Below are positions 9,248-17,410 of a DNA stretch of 64,000 nt, one piece after another. Within the stretch, counting starts at the first letter, position 1, and the number at the start of each line of letters is the position of its first letter. Position numbers and translations under genes: made by a program. The notes below the pieces were generated by a model. The model ran no database searches and was not told where the DNA came from. It was given only the letters and a program-made list of their open reading frames with translations. The stretch lies in assembly GCF_000717335.1 (NCBI RefSeq), contig NZ_JNYZ01000020.1:186001-250000 (forward strand), given 5' to 3'. The stretch comes from Amycolatopsis jejuensis (lineage in GTDB: Bacteria > Actinomycetota > Actinomycetes > Mycobacteriales > Pseudonocardiaceae).

Positions 9248-9323
9248 CCTTGCGCGGAAAGTACCGAGTGATGACAGCTTTGCCGCCGACCGGCCCCCTC
9301 CGGAGCCAAGCCAGCGGCGCCGG

Positions 9324-9989
9324 TCAGTTCGCGATGAGGCCGTCGAAGATCAGGCGCTTGAACTCGGCAGCCGCCTCCGCGGAGCTGAGCCCGGTGCGTC
9401 CCACGAGCCTGCCGTCCGCGATGCTGATCACCAGCATTTGGATGACCTCCGCGGCGAACAGCGCGTCAATCCGGTTGAACGCACCTTCTTCGATGCCACT
9501 GGCAATGATTTCGCGCAGCTGGGACACCACTAGTTTCCGGTGGCGTACCTGTACTTCACGGGCCGGTGCGTACTGTGCGACATCCTCGTAGAACCGGCGC
9601 GAGACCAAACCCGCCCGCAACGACAGAGCGTCCAGCGCAAGCGCAATCCGGTCGCGCGCCGTTTCCGCCTTCTCGAACGCGCAGCTCAGCTCGACCCGCA
9701 GCCGGGCCATGTACCGCTCGATCACCAGCAGCGCAAGCTCGTCCTTCGACGGGGCAAGCGCGTACAGGATGTTCCGGGAGCAGTGCAACTCCGCGGTGAG
9801 GTCCGACAACCGGAGACTTCGGAACCCGTTCCGCAGAATGATCCCCTCCAGCTGATCGAGGATTTCTTCCTGCCGGGGGGTCAGGTTGTTCTCGCGTTGC
9901 TCTGGCCATTCGTCAGAAACCAGCTCGAAATTCTCCATCGCGCCCTTGCTCGCAGATAGTGACGACTTGTCCTCCGGATGGTACCCCAA
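9324..9989 (-). CDS. TetR-family regulator, 221 aa
   Basis: The N-terminal TetR helix-turn-helix covers about residues 37-85 (NGFRSLRLSDLTAELHCSRN, then ILYALAPSKDELALLVIERY). The alpha-helical C-terminal ligand domain is present at normal length. It is the last gene of the minus-strand ABC-transporter operon, 47 bases after the FAD oxidoreductase. The two plus-strand operons on either side share an operator-like element, so this protein is a reasonable candidate for their common repressor. GGTGCA-TGC-TGCACC at 10013-10027, just upstream of its start, could be an autoregulatory site. Confidence 0.92.
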   Translation of the reverse strand: MGYHPEDKSSLSASKGAMENFELVSDEWPEQRENNLTPRQEEILDQLEGIILRNGFRSLRLSDLTAELHCSRNILYALAPSKDELALLVIERYMARLRVELSCAFEKAETARDRIALALDALSLRAGLVSRRFYEDVAQYAPAREVQVRHRKLVVSQLREIIASGIEEGAFNRIDALFAAEVIQMLVISIADGRLVGRTGLSSAEAAAEFKRLIFDGLIAN

Positions 9990-10012
9990 TCTCGATCAGA
10001 GTACCTTCACCA

Positions 10013-10027
10013 GGTGCATGCTGCACC
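10013..10027. promoter_or_regulatory. Short inverted repeat upstream of TetR gene
   Basis: GGTGCA-TGC-TGCACC is a perfect 6-bp inverted repeat in the 47-base gap between the FAD oxidoreductase stop and the TetR start. It may be a TetR operator or a small hairpin. The evidence is position and symmetry only. Confidence 0.35.
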
Positions 10028-10036
10028 CGAGCGCCG

Positions 10037-11701
10037 TCAGCCGAATGGTTCGGCGGCCGCGCTCTTCCCGGCGAGGCGCGCCATGGTGATGATCGGCCCG
10101 GTCTTCCGGTGCGCTCTGCGGTATCCCACGAACGCGCTGCATTCACCGGCGGCGTAAAGCCGCGGAATCACGGCTTCCTCGTCGAGACCGACACTGGTCT
10201 CTCCGTCGTGCAGCTGAGCGCGGTCCAGCACCTGCCCTTTGGTGTTGATGCGGAGCCCGCCGACCGGCGTGTGCCGGATGATGTGGAGCCTCGCGGCATA
10301 GTACGGCGGCTCGATGATCGGATAGAGCGGCTGCGGCTTGCCGAACTCGAGATCCGCGCCGTCACGGCAGAATTCGTTGTACTGATCCACCGTGTCGATC
10401 AGGTTCTGGCAGTCGACATCGATCTTCCCGGCCAGTTCCTTCAAATCGCCTGCCACCGCAGTACTGCCGGGATGCAGTGCCCGGCCACGGGCCGGCTCCG
10501 GCCGCTCCATTTCGGCCAGTGGCCATTTCATCGCCGCGGCACTCGCGGCGTCGGCGATCGCCCACACGTTCCTGGGTCGCGGCAGGCTGAGGAAGGTGTA
10601 GATGAACGAGTCCTCCGGGTACTCGGCAGCAGGCACGCTGGCGGAGTCACGCAGCATCCGCGGGTTGCGGTACGTCGCCTCCGCTTCGTTGAGATAGCGT
10701 TTGCCGTCGTTCTGCACCAGGATGATCCGCTGGTAACCGTCATGGCGTGGGCTGACGAGGACCCCGGTCGACCGTGTGGTCCCCGGCATCCCGGCGATCG
10801 CGTCGAGCGACAGGCTGTAGATGCGGGATCCGTACCGGACCGGGGTATGACAGACGAACGACATGTCGCTCAGCGATGCCCCGATGTCCTGGCCCAAGGT
10901 CAGGGCGTCCCCCATGGCCCGCATGTACGGCAGGCCATCCGAGTGGATGCAGTCGTCGACGAGACGCGGATCCCAAGCCCGCACCAGTTGTTCGTTGGTG
11001 GTCGCTCCGCCGGAGGCCAGGATCACGGCCTGGCGCGCACGGACGTCGACGACCGATCCGTCGGGCCTGGCCGCACGAACCCCGACGACCGAGCCCCCCG
11101 GCTCGCGATGGATCGCCGTCATCCGATGCTCGAGAAGCACCGGAATACCGAGATCGGCGACCGCTTTCTCGAGCACGACCGTCAACGCGTAACCGCTTTG
11201 GGCGGAGTAACCCGTCCGGCCCTCGCCCACCCCGCCCGGGTAGTAGCTCGTCGGAGACGCCGCCGCATAGTGGGTACGGGCGATCCGGCGGTGGCCGCCG
11301 TACTTCGGGTCCGGCGGACCGCCGTCGAGCAGGTCGTCGGAGAACGTCAGGCCGAGCCGCTCCAGCCAGAGACAGGTGTCCGCACCGGCCTCCACATAGG
11401 CCCGGACCAGCTCGGGCACAGCGCGATACTCGCTCATGAGCATCTCGTCCTCGATGCCCCATTCGACGCAGTCCACGACGCCGTTCCGGCGTTGCACATG
11501 ACTGGCACAGAAGGACATGAAGCCGCCCGAGCCCCGCATCAGCCCGCCCAGAAAGGCGTTCTCCTCGAGCAACGTCACTTCCGACCCGGAATCGGCCGCC
11601 TCGATCGCCGCCGGCAAACCGGCATTGCCCCCGCCGACCACCACCACGTCGGTTTCGACGTCCCAGGACTCCGGCAGCTCACCGCCGCGCATGGCGCTCA
11701 C
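10037..11701 (-). CDS. FAD-dependent oxidoreductase, fumarate reductase/ketosteroid dehydrogenase type, 554 aa
   Basis: The FAD motif VVVGGGNAGLPAAIEAA sits at about residues 19-36, and the C-terminal FAD contact reads LYAAGECSAFVGYR. The layout matches the FAD_binding_2 family, which includes fumarate reductases, urocanate reductase and 3-ketosteroid dehydrogenases. It probably introduces or reduces a C=C bond next to a carbonyl or carboxylate. The GTG start at 11701 overlaps the transporter lipoprotein stop by four bases, so it belongs to the ABC-transporter operon and may act on the imported compound. An internal ATG at 11692 is an alternative start. Confidence 0.88.
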   Translation of the reverse strand: MSAMRGGELPESWDVETDVVVVGGGNAGLPAAIEAADSGSEVTLLEENAFLGGLMRGSGGFMSFCASHVQRRNGVVDCVEWGIEDEMLMSEYRAVPELVRAYVEAGADTCLWLERLGLTFSDDLLDGGPPDPKYGGHRRIARTHYAAASPTSYYPGGVGEGRTGYSAQSGYALTVVLEKAVADLGIPVLLEHRMTAIHREPGGSVVGVRAARPDGSVVDVRARQAVILASGGATTNEQLVRAWDPRLVDDCIHSDGLPYMRAMGDALTLGQDIGASLSDMSFVCHTPVRYGSRIYSLSLDAIAGMPGTTRSTGVLVSPRHDGYQRIILVQNDGKRYLNEAEATYRNPRMLRDSASVPAAEYPEDSFIYTFLSLPRPRNVWAIADAASAAAMKWPLAEMERPEPARGRALHPGSTAVAGDLKELAGKIDVDCQNLIDTVDQYNEFCRDGADLEFGKPQPLYPIIEPPYYAARLHIIRHTPVGGLRINTKGQVLDRAQLHDGETSVGLDEEAVIPRLYAAGECSAFVGYRRAHRKTGPIITMARLAGKSAAAEPFG

Positions 11702-12741
11702 GATGCCGGGACCAGCTGGGTGGCGACGATGTCCTCGTAGGTCACCGGTTCACTGATCACTTTGGCCTTCATGTCGATGGTGATCGAGTCCTCGATGTTC
11801 CGGCGCGGCACTGTCGTGCCGAAGGATTTCAGGATGCCGTCGAGGAGCTGCGGAATCAGTTCCTTGTCGATCGCGATGTTCTTGGCCGTGACGGCCTCCA
11901 GGTCCGGGCGGTTGGCGGAATCGTTCATCCAGGCAATGGTCTTGGTCAGCGCGGCGACGAACTTCTTCAGCTGATCGGAATGGTTCTTGATCGCCTGGCC
12001 GGTCGACGCGTAAACCTGGGGGCTCAGATTCTGCAGGATGCCCGGACCTTCGCCGTCCGCCCGCAAATCGACGGCGATCCGCGCGATCTTGAGCTTGTGG
12101 ATGGCGATCGACCGGCCGGGCTCCTCGCTCAGCAGCGCGTCGATCTGGCCGTGTTCGAGGCTCTGGACGGCGGTCTGCGGGTCCCCGATGCCCACGAACG
12201 TCACGTCCTTGGGGTCGATCCCGGCGTCCCGCAACATGGTGGACACCCAGATCTCCTGTGCACTCCCGCGTGCGGTCACCCCGATCTTCGCGCCTTTGAG
12301 GTCCGCCATCACCGCCGGATACTGCCCCAGGTGCGGCAGCTGCCATTGATTGCGGACGATCAGCGAATGGGTACCGTGCCGGGTGGATCCGCAGACGATC
12401 TTCAGGCTTCCGCCTTGTTCCCGGGAAGTCAGAATGGAGTCCGGGCTCGTCAAGCCCACCAGCGCCTGTCCGCTGATCAGATTCTGTGCCGTTTCGGTCC
12501 CGTTGTGGATCGGGACGAATTTGACGTCCAAGCCTTCGGCCTTGAAGAATCCCCGGTCCATCCCGACGAAAACGGGAAGACTGAGAAGCCCGCCCGGCAC
12601 CCCCGTCACCCCGATCTGCGCCGGTCCGGACTGACCGGTCGAGGACGCCGGGGCGCCGCATGCGGCCAGCAGAAGCAGCGAGGCCGTGACCGCCATCGTC
12701 GCCCAGCGCCGTGGGCTGCTAGAGAGTTCCACCTGACTCAC
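11698..12741 (-). CDS. ABC transporter substrate-binding lipoprotein (NMT1/SsuA/TauA type), 347 aa
   Basis: A short signal peptide ends in a lipobox (SLLLLAACGAP), so the mature protein is anchored through Cys. The body is the NMT1/THI5-like fold used by nitrate, sulfonate, taurine and pyrimidine-precursor binding proteins (GVTGVPGGLLSLPVFVGMDR, GFFKAEGLDVKFVPI). The GTG at 12741 is chosen because it overlaps the thioesterase stop (GTGA); the longer frame would add 24 residues before the signal peptide. Permease and ATPase genes lie upstream in the same operon. The ligand cannot be read from sequence. Confidence 0.9.
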   Translation of the reverse strand: MSQVELSSSPRRWATMAVTASLLLLAACGAPASSTGQSGPAQIGVTGVPGGLLSLPVFVGMDRGFFKAEGLDVKFVPIHNGTETAQNLISGQALVGLTSPDSILTSREQGGSLKIVCGSTRHGTHSLIVRNQWQLPHLGQYPAVMADLKGAKIGVTARGSAQEIWVSTMLRDAGIDPKDVTFVGIGDPQTAVQSLEHGQIDALLSEEPGRSIAIHKLKIARIAVDLRADGEGPGILQNLSPQVYASTGQAIKNHSDQLKKFVAALTKTIAWMNDSANRPDLEAVTAKNIAIDKELIPQLLDGILKSFGTTVPRRNIEDSITIDMKAKVISEPVTYEDIVATQLVPAS

Positions 12742-13238
12742 CTTTCGGATCGGATGCCCATGGCACCGGAGAGCGGAATCGGCCAGGTCAGCCGACCGGC
12801 CTCGCGGATCCACTCGTCAAGGCCCGCGGCGATGTCGTCCGGGAAATCCACCGCACGACGGGTGTTCATGTCCACGTGGACGAGCAAGATCTCGACGGTG
12901 CAGGAGACCGCTTTCACCGCGTGATCGACCACGAATGCCATCAGATGCCCGGCCTTGCCCGAGCGCTCGAGGAACACCGTGTGCACGGAGAACGGGTCGC
13001 CCTCGAGCATTTCGGTGAAATAGCGAATGTGATGCTCGGCCGCGAAAACTCCCATGTGCCGCCGGGCCCGGTAGCTGTCGTCGATCCCCACCCGCCGGAT
13101 CAGCACATCGGCACTCGACGCCCCGTACTCGAAATAGTGGCGGATGTTCACGTGGCCGTTGACGTCGATGAGATCCGGCGTCACACCGCCTTCCCGCAGC
13201 GCCGGAAGTTCGAGCACCTGCTCGTACGATGGCAGCAC
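12738..13238 (-). CDS. Hotdog-fold acyl-CoA thioesterase, 166 aa
   Basis: The motif DLIDVNGHVNIRHYFEY near residues 22-38 is the 4HBT-type active-site region (D-x-N-G-H-x-N). The size is normal for a single hotdog domain. It hydrolyses an acyl- or aroyl-CoA thioester. The gene is set inside the ABC transporter operon between permease and binding protein, an unusual place that ties CoA-ester hydrolysis to uptake of the same compound. Its stop overlaps the start of the lipoprotein gene. Confidence 0.85.
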   Translation of the reverse strand: MLPSYEQVLELPALREGGVTPDLIDVNGHVNIRHYFEYGASSADVLIRRVGIDDSYRARRHMGVFAAEHHIRYFTEMLEGDPFSVHTVFLERSGKAGHLMAFVVDHAVKAVSCTVEILLVHVDMNTRRAVDFPDDIAAGLDEWIREAGRLTWPIPLSGAMGIRSER

Positions 13239-13261
13239 GAGTTTCTCCTCGGTCCGGATGC

Positions 13262-14113
13262 CTATTGCCGCTGATAGCGCAACAGGTAGCGGCGGAGGAT
13301 ATTCATGAAACCGGCGATCACAGTGGTCACGATCGCCAGGATCGCCAGCGTTCCGAGCACTGCGGCCGTGTTGAAGTTCTGCGTGTAGAACTGGATCTGC
13401 TGACCGATTCCGGCGGTTGCCGCGATCATTTCACCGGCCACGGCTCCGACGAACGCGTACACCAGTGCGAGCTCCAGACCGGCGAAGATCCCGGGAATCG
13501 CCCACGGAAGCATCACCTTCCGGAAAATTTCCGCCTGGGAGAACCCCAGCACGCGGGACAGCCGGGTCAGGTCCGGATCGACATTGCCGATCGCTCCCAT
13601 GGTCGCGCTCAGGACGATGAAGAAACACAGCGAAACGACCAGTGCCACCTTCGACACCTGCCCGAGACCGAACCAGAGAACGAAGATCGGCGCCAAGGCG
13701 ACGCGCGGCAGGCTGTTCACCGCGGTCAGATACGGCCGGACCATATCGTGCAGAAGCGGCACTCTGGTGAACAGCAGCCCGGCGCCGATCCCCAGCACTG
13801 TCGCGAGACCGAAACCGATCAAGGTTTCCTGAATCGTGACCCACAGGTTCGACCAAGTGGTACCGGTCTGCACGGCCTTGCGGAGAAACTCGAATATATC
13901 CGAAGGGCGGCTGACGAAGAACACATTGAGCCATTCCCGGTCGACCGCCCACTGCCACAGGCCGAGGACGAGAACGGGCAGGGCAATTCTTCCGAGGTAG
14001 GCGATTGCCCGCCGCGTACCGGGGCTCATCGCCCGCTTGTCCCGGAGGCCGAACGGCGCGGCCGGGGCGCCACGGACATCGCGCCGGGAGGGGCCCATCA
14101 GACCGGCAGTCAT
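13262..14113 (-). CDS. ABC transporter permease (SsuC/TauC type), 283 aa
   Basis: A binding-protein-dependent permease with about six membrane helices and the EAA loop (FRKVMLPWAIPGIFAGLELALV). The family serves aliphatic sulfonates, taurine, nitrate and related anions. Its ATG overlaps the stop of the ATPase gene (ATGA) and the thioesterase follows 23 bases later. Confidence 0.93.
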   Translation of the reverse strand: MTAGLMGPSRRDVRGAPAAPFGLRDKRAMSPGTRRAIAYLGRIALPVLVLGLWQWAVDREWLNVFFVSRPSDIFEFLRKAVQTGTTWSNLWVTIQETLIGFGLATVLGIGAGLLFTRVPLLHDMVRPYLTAVNSLPRVALAPIFVLWFGLGQVSKVALVVSLCFFIVLSATMGAIGNVDPDLTRLSRVLGFSQAEIFRKVMLPWAIPGIFAGLELALVYAFVGAVAGEMIAATAGIGQQIQFYTQNFNTAAVLGTLAILAIVTTVIAGFMNILRRYLLRYQRQ

Positions 14114-14946
14114 GCCCGCTCCCTTTTCATGGCCAGATTCACTTCTTCCTCGAGGTCGGACCAGATCTCTTCGTACAACCGGTGAAACTCGGGCATGCCC
14201 TGGAGCCGGGTCACCGACCGCGGGCGCGGCAGGTCCACGTCGTAGACGCGCAACGCCCGTCCGGGAGAAGCGGAAAGGAGGAAGATCCGTTCCGACAGCA
14301 GAATCGCCTCCGCAAGGTCGTGGGTCACGAACATGACCGTCGAACGCTGCGCCTCCCAGAGCCGCATCAGATGATCCTCGAGCATGATCCGCGTCTGTGC
14401 ATCGAGCGCCGCGAACGGCTCGTCCATCAGCAGAAGATCCGCATTCAGCGCAAAGGTCCGGGCCAACGCCACCCGTTGCCGCATCCCGTGTGACAGCTGC
14501 GCCGGATAAGCGTCGTGAGCATTCGACAAGCCGACCGCATCAAGCACCTCGGCGGCTCGTTTCCGGCGCTCGGCCCGGTTCACCCCGCGGCTTTCCAGGC
14601 CGAACGCGACATTCTCGGCAGCAGTTCGCCACGGCAGCAGGGAATCACGGGCGAACATGTATCCGATGCGCTGATCGCCGGTGGCGGGCGCACCGCCCAA
14701 TACCTTCACCTGACCCGTATCCGGCGTCAGTTCACCGGCAACCGCATTCAGGCAGGTGGTCTTCCCGCATCCGCTCGCGCCGATCAACGTCGCGAATTCG
14801 CCCTTCTCGATCCGGAACGACACGTGGTCAATGGCCGGTTTTCCCCGGAACGAATGGGAAACCTGATCGAATGCCACCGCCACCTCGCCGGACGCAGCAC
14901 CTGTCTCGCGAATACCGTCAGATGCTTGATCATGAACGACTCTCAT
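14110..14946 (-). CDS. ABC transporter ATPase (SsuB/TauB type), 278 aa
   Basis: Walker A is GASGCGKTT (56-64), the signature is LSHGMRQRVALART, and Walker B is LLLMDEPFAALD, followed by the H-loop FVTHDLAEA. This is the NitT/TauT subclass of importers. It is the first gene of a six-gene minus-strand operon (ATPase, permease, thioesterase, binding protein, FAD oxidoreductase, TetR). A perfect 11-bp inverted repeat lies about 65-95 bases upstream of its start. Confidence 0.95.
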   Translation of the reverse strand: MRVVHDQASDGIRETGAASGEVAVAFDQVSHSFRGKPAIDHVSFRIEKGEFATLIGASGCGKTTCLNAVAGELTPDTGQVKVLGGAPATGDQRIGYMFARDSLLPWRTAAENVAFGLESRGVNRAERRKRAAEVLDAVGLSNAHDAYPAQLSHGMRQRVALARTFALNADLLLMDEPFAALDAQTRIMLEDHLMRLWEAQRSTVMFVTHDLAEAILLSERIFLLSASPGRALRVYDVDLPRPRSVTRLQGMPEFHRLYEEIWSDLEEEVNLAMKRERA

Positions 14947-15008
14947 GGTCCCGCTCTCCGTCGTCGAACCGGCTGCCGAAGCTCAGCCGCAACCGGCTTG
15001 CCTGCCCT

Positions 15009-15040
15009 GGCAGTACCGTGAATGAGTCTACGGTACTGCC
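15009..15040. promoter_or_regulatory. Perfect 11-bp inverted repeat
   Basis: GGCAGTACCGT at 15009-15019 is mirrored exactly by ACGGTACTGCC at 15030-15040, with a 10-base spacer. It is followed by an AT-rich segment. The position upstream of the ABC-transporter operon suits a dimeric regulator such as a TetR or GntR. It could also fold as a hairpin, but nothing terminates here. Confidence 0.6.
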
Positions 15041-15192
15041 AATAATCCACATGTCAATCGCGAGATGGCCGCTTCCGATGCGGACTTCCCCGTGACCTCA
15101 TTGCCGTTTCGGCGATCACGGACCCGCAGTGGACAACCAGCCTCCACCCGGTACCCGGGCGTCACTTGGGACCCGCAGAAAGACTCTGGACT

Positions 15193-15221
15193 GATACTAG
15201 AGTATCTGTTACGGTCTCATC
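15193..15221 (+). promoter_or_regulatory. Operator-like element B (GATACT-AG-AGTATC)
   Basis: A palindrome GATACT-AG-AGTATC (15193-15206) is followed by N7 and GTCTCATC (15214-15221), ending 36 bases before the GTG of the quinone oxidoreductase. AGTATC-N7-GTCTCATC matches element A at 5157-5177 with the same spacing. The two operons 10 kb apart probably share a regulator. Confidence 0.6.
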
Positions 15222-15257
15222 GCGCCGGATCGAAACGCAGACGGTTGAGGTGGTCGC

Positions 15258-16238
15258 GTGAGGGCATGGCAAGTCAGCGAACTGGGAGAACCGGACGAGG
15301 TCGTGCACGTGGCCGAGGTGGCCGTGCCGGATCCCGGCCGCGGGGAGGTGGTCGTGCAGGTTTTGGGCGGTGCGGCCAATTTCCCCGATGTACTCGCGTG
15401 CCGCGGGGAATATCAGGTCAAGACACCGTTGCCGTTCACCCCGGGGCTCGAAGCCTGTGGCTCCGTGGTCGCGTGCGGAGACGGGGTGCGCGGGTTCGCG
15501 ATCGGCGACCGTGTGCTGGGTATGACGGTGCCGCCCCACGGCGGATTCGCCGAATTCGCGACACTCAATGCCTCCGCGACTTTCCCGGCTCCCCCCGCGC
15601 TCGACGACCGGGAGGCTGCGGCGTTGCTCGTTGCGTACCAGACAAGCTGGTTCGGACTGCACCGCCGGGCGAATCTGAAAGCCGGCGAGACACTCCTCGT
15701 GCACGCAGCCGCCGGCGGGGTCGGCAGCGCCGCCGTCCAGCTGGGCAAGGCGGCCGGAGCCACTGTCATCGGCGTGGTCGGCGGGCCGGAAAAGGTTGCC
15801 GTAGCCCGCGATCTGGGGGCAGATGTGGTCGTCGACCGGCACCAGGAGGATTTCGTGACGGTGGTGCGGGACCGGACCGGAGGCCGTGGCGCGGACGTCA
15901 TCTACGACCCGGTGGGCGGGGACACCTACCACCGTTCGACGAAGGCCATCGCCTTCGAGGGGCGGCTCGTCGTCGTGGGTTTCGCCGAGGGCCGCATCCC
16001 GACCGCAAAGCTCAATCACCCGCTGCTCAAAAACTACTCGATCGTCGGTCTCCGCTACGGGCTGTACCACGGCCACGACCCGGCGGCGGTCGGCCGCTGC
16101 CATGCCGAGCTGACCGAGCTGGCCCGCGATGGCGCCGTCCGCCCGTTGGTCGAACGGATGACCTTCGGCGAGGTGCCGGCCGGACTCCGGCGCCTCGCCG
16201 ACGGGGAAACGACCGGCCGTCTGGTCTGGGCACCGTGA
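15258..16238 (+). CDS. NADPH:quinone oxidoreductase-type MDR protein, 326 aa
   Basis: A zinc-free medium-chain dehydrogenase/reductase. It has the GroES-like N-half and the nucleotide motif HAAAGGVGSAAVQLGKAAGA (about residues 150-170). Close relatives reduce quinones or the double bond of enoyl-CoA/enones with NADPH. GTG start at 15258. Its stop overlaps the GTG of the first CoA-transferase (GTGA), and a second CoA-transferase overlaps in turn. The operon therefore pairs one double-bond reductase with two CoA-transferases. Confidence 0.9.
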   Translation: MRAWQVSELGEPDEVVHVAEVAVPDPGRGEVVVQVLGGAANFPDVLACRGEYQVKTPLPFTPGLEACGSVVACGDGVRGFAIGDRVLGMTVPPHGGFAEFATLNASATFPAPPALDDREAAALLVAYQTSWFGLHRRANLKAGETLLVHAAAGGVGSAAVQLGKAAGATVIGVVGGPEKVAVARDLGADVVVDRHQEDFVTVVRDRTGGRGADVIYDPVGGDTYHRSTKAIAFEGRLVVVGFAEGRIPTAKLNHPLLKNYSIVGLRYGLYHGHDPAAVGRCHAELTELARDGAVRPLVERMTFGEVPAGLRRLADGETTGRLVWAP

Positions 16239-17410
16239 CCGGCCCGATGCGGCGCATCAGGATTGCGGATTTCTCCACGCACGTCTCAGGTCCGACCGGC
16301 AGCCTGCTGTTGCGAAGTGTCGGAGCGGAGGTCGTCAAGATCGAGAACCACCGATTCGGCGACGGTAATCGCAGTGTGCCGTCAGCGCCGATGATCGGTG
16401 CCAACAGCACCTATCACCAGGCTCTCAATTTCGGGGCCCGCAGCATTGCGGCCGATTCACAAAGCGAGGAATGGCCGGCGGTCGTGCGGGCAATGGCGAA
16501 GTGGGCGGATTGCGTCATCGCCGGTGGGCGTCCGAGCGATGCGCGGCGGCTCGGTCTGGACCGGGAGACGATCGCCGCCATCAACCCGCAGGCCATCCAC
16601 TGCCACATTTCCGGGTACGGGCCACTCGGTCCCTGGGCCGAGCGGGCCGCGCACGGCCAGAATCCGGATGCGTTGGCGGGTCTGGTCGAGCTGGAGGCCG
16701 ACGAATCCGGTCACCCGCGCATCGCCGCCTGGAAGCCGGGCGGAACGTCGTTCGCCGGAGCGATGGCAGCAATGGCAATTCTGGCCGCATTGTGGCATCG
16801 CGCGGAGCGAGGTGTGGTGCTCAACGTCGAGACTTCCCTTTGGGAGGCCGCCGTCTGGTGGAACTGGCGGGAGCTCACTCCGGCGGCCAACAATGCCGAG
16901 GAGTGGAAGATCCGTGAGTTCGGTTCGCGCTATGGTGTCTATCGGGCGGCGGACGATCGGCCGATTCTCATCGCCCCGATCGAGAAGAAGTTCTGGGACG
17001 CGTTCTGCGAAATCGCCGGGCTGGAGGATCTGCGGTCCACCGGTGACTGGTCCTCGCGCTACGACGTCGGCGAGAAAAGTCCGGCGAGTCGAGAGCGCGT
17101 CCTCATCGCGGACGCAATACGCATGCGGACCCTCGAAGAATGGGCCGGGCTGTTCGGGCCGAAGGGTATTCCGTTCTGCGAGATCTTGACCGCGAACGAG
17201 GTTCTCCGGACGCCACAGGCCGAGGCCATGAAAATGCTGGTGCCGATCGAGAACGGTGACGGTTTCGCGATCCGCCCGCCGGTGCGGCTCGTGGACGGGA
17301 ACGGTATTCCGGCAATCGGGATCGACGGGAGATTGCCCGCGCTGGGTGAGCACTCGCAGGAGTATCGCCCCCTCATCGACGCGGAACTCAGGAAGGGCGA
17401 AGTGAAATGA
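16235..17410 (+). CDS. CaiB/BaiF family III CoA-transferase, 391 aa
   Basis: The family layout is clear: IRIADFSTHVSGPTGSLLL at the N-terminus, GAEVVKIE near residue 30, and the catalytic Asp at about 145 in HGQNPDAL, which forms the aspartyl-CoA intermediate. The GTG at 16235 overlaps the preceding stop; a much longer upstream extension of this frame covers the quinone oxidoreductase out of frame and is not used. It moves CoA between carboxylic acids. With the second, dissimilar copy next to it, it could act as a heteromer or on a second substrate. Confidence 0.92.
   Translation: MTGPMRRIRIADFSTHVSGPTGSLLLRSVGAEVVKIENHRFGDGNRSVPSAPMIGANSTYHQALNFGARSIAADSQSEEWPAVVRAMAKWADCVIAGGRPSDARRLGLDRETIAAINPQAIHCHISGYGPLGPWAERAAHGQNPDALAGLVELEADESGHPRIAAWKPGGTSFAGAMAAMAILAALWHRAERGVVLNVETSLWEAAVWWNWRELTPAANNAEEWKIREFGSRYGVYRAADDRPILIAPIEKKFWDAFCEIAGLEDLRSTGDWSSRYDVGEKSPASRERVLIADAIRMRTLEEWAGLFGPKGIPFCEILTANEVLRTPQAEAMKMLVPIENGDGFAIRPPVRLVDGNGIPAIGIDGRLPALGEHSQEYRPLIDAELRKGEVK

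Larger units (their letters stand above)
14947..15257. other. Divergent promoter region between ABC operon and quinone-oxidoreductase operon
   Basis: The 311-base gap has no gene. It carries two distinct symmetric elements described separately: an inverted repeat at 15009-15040 near the ABC operon and a GATACT palindrome at 15193-15206 near the plus-strand operon. Two different operators suggest the two directions are controlled separately. Confidence 0.7.
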
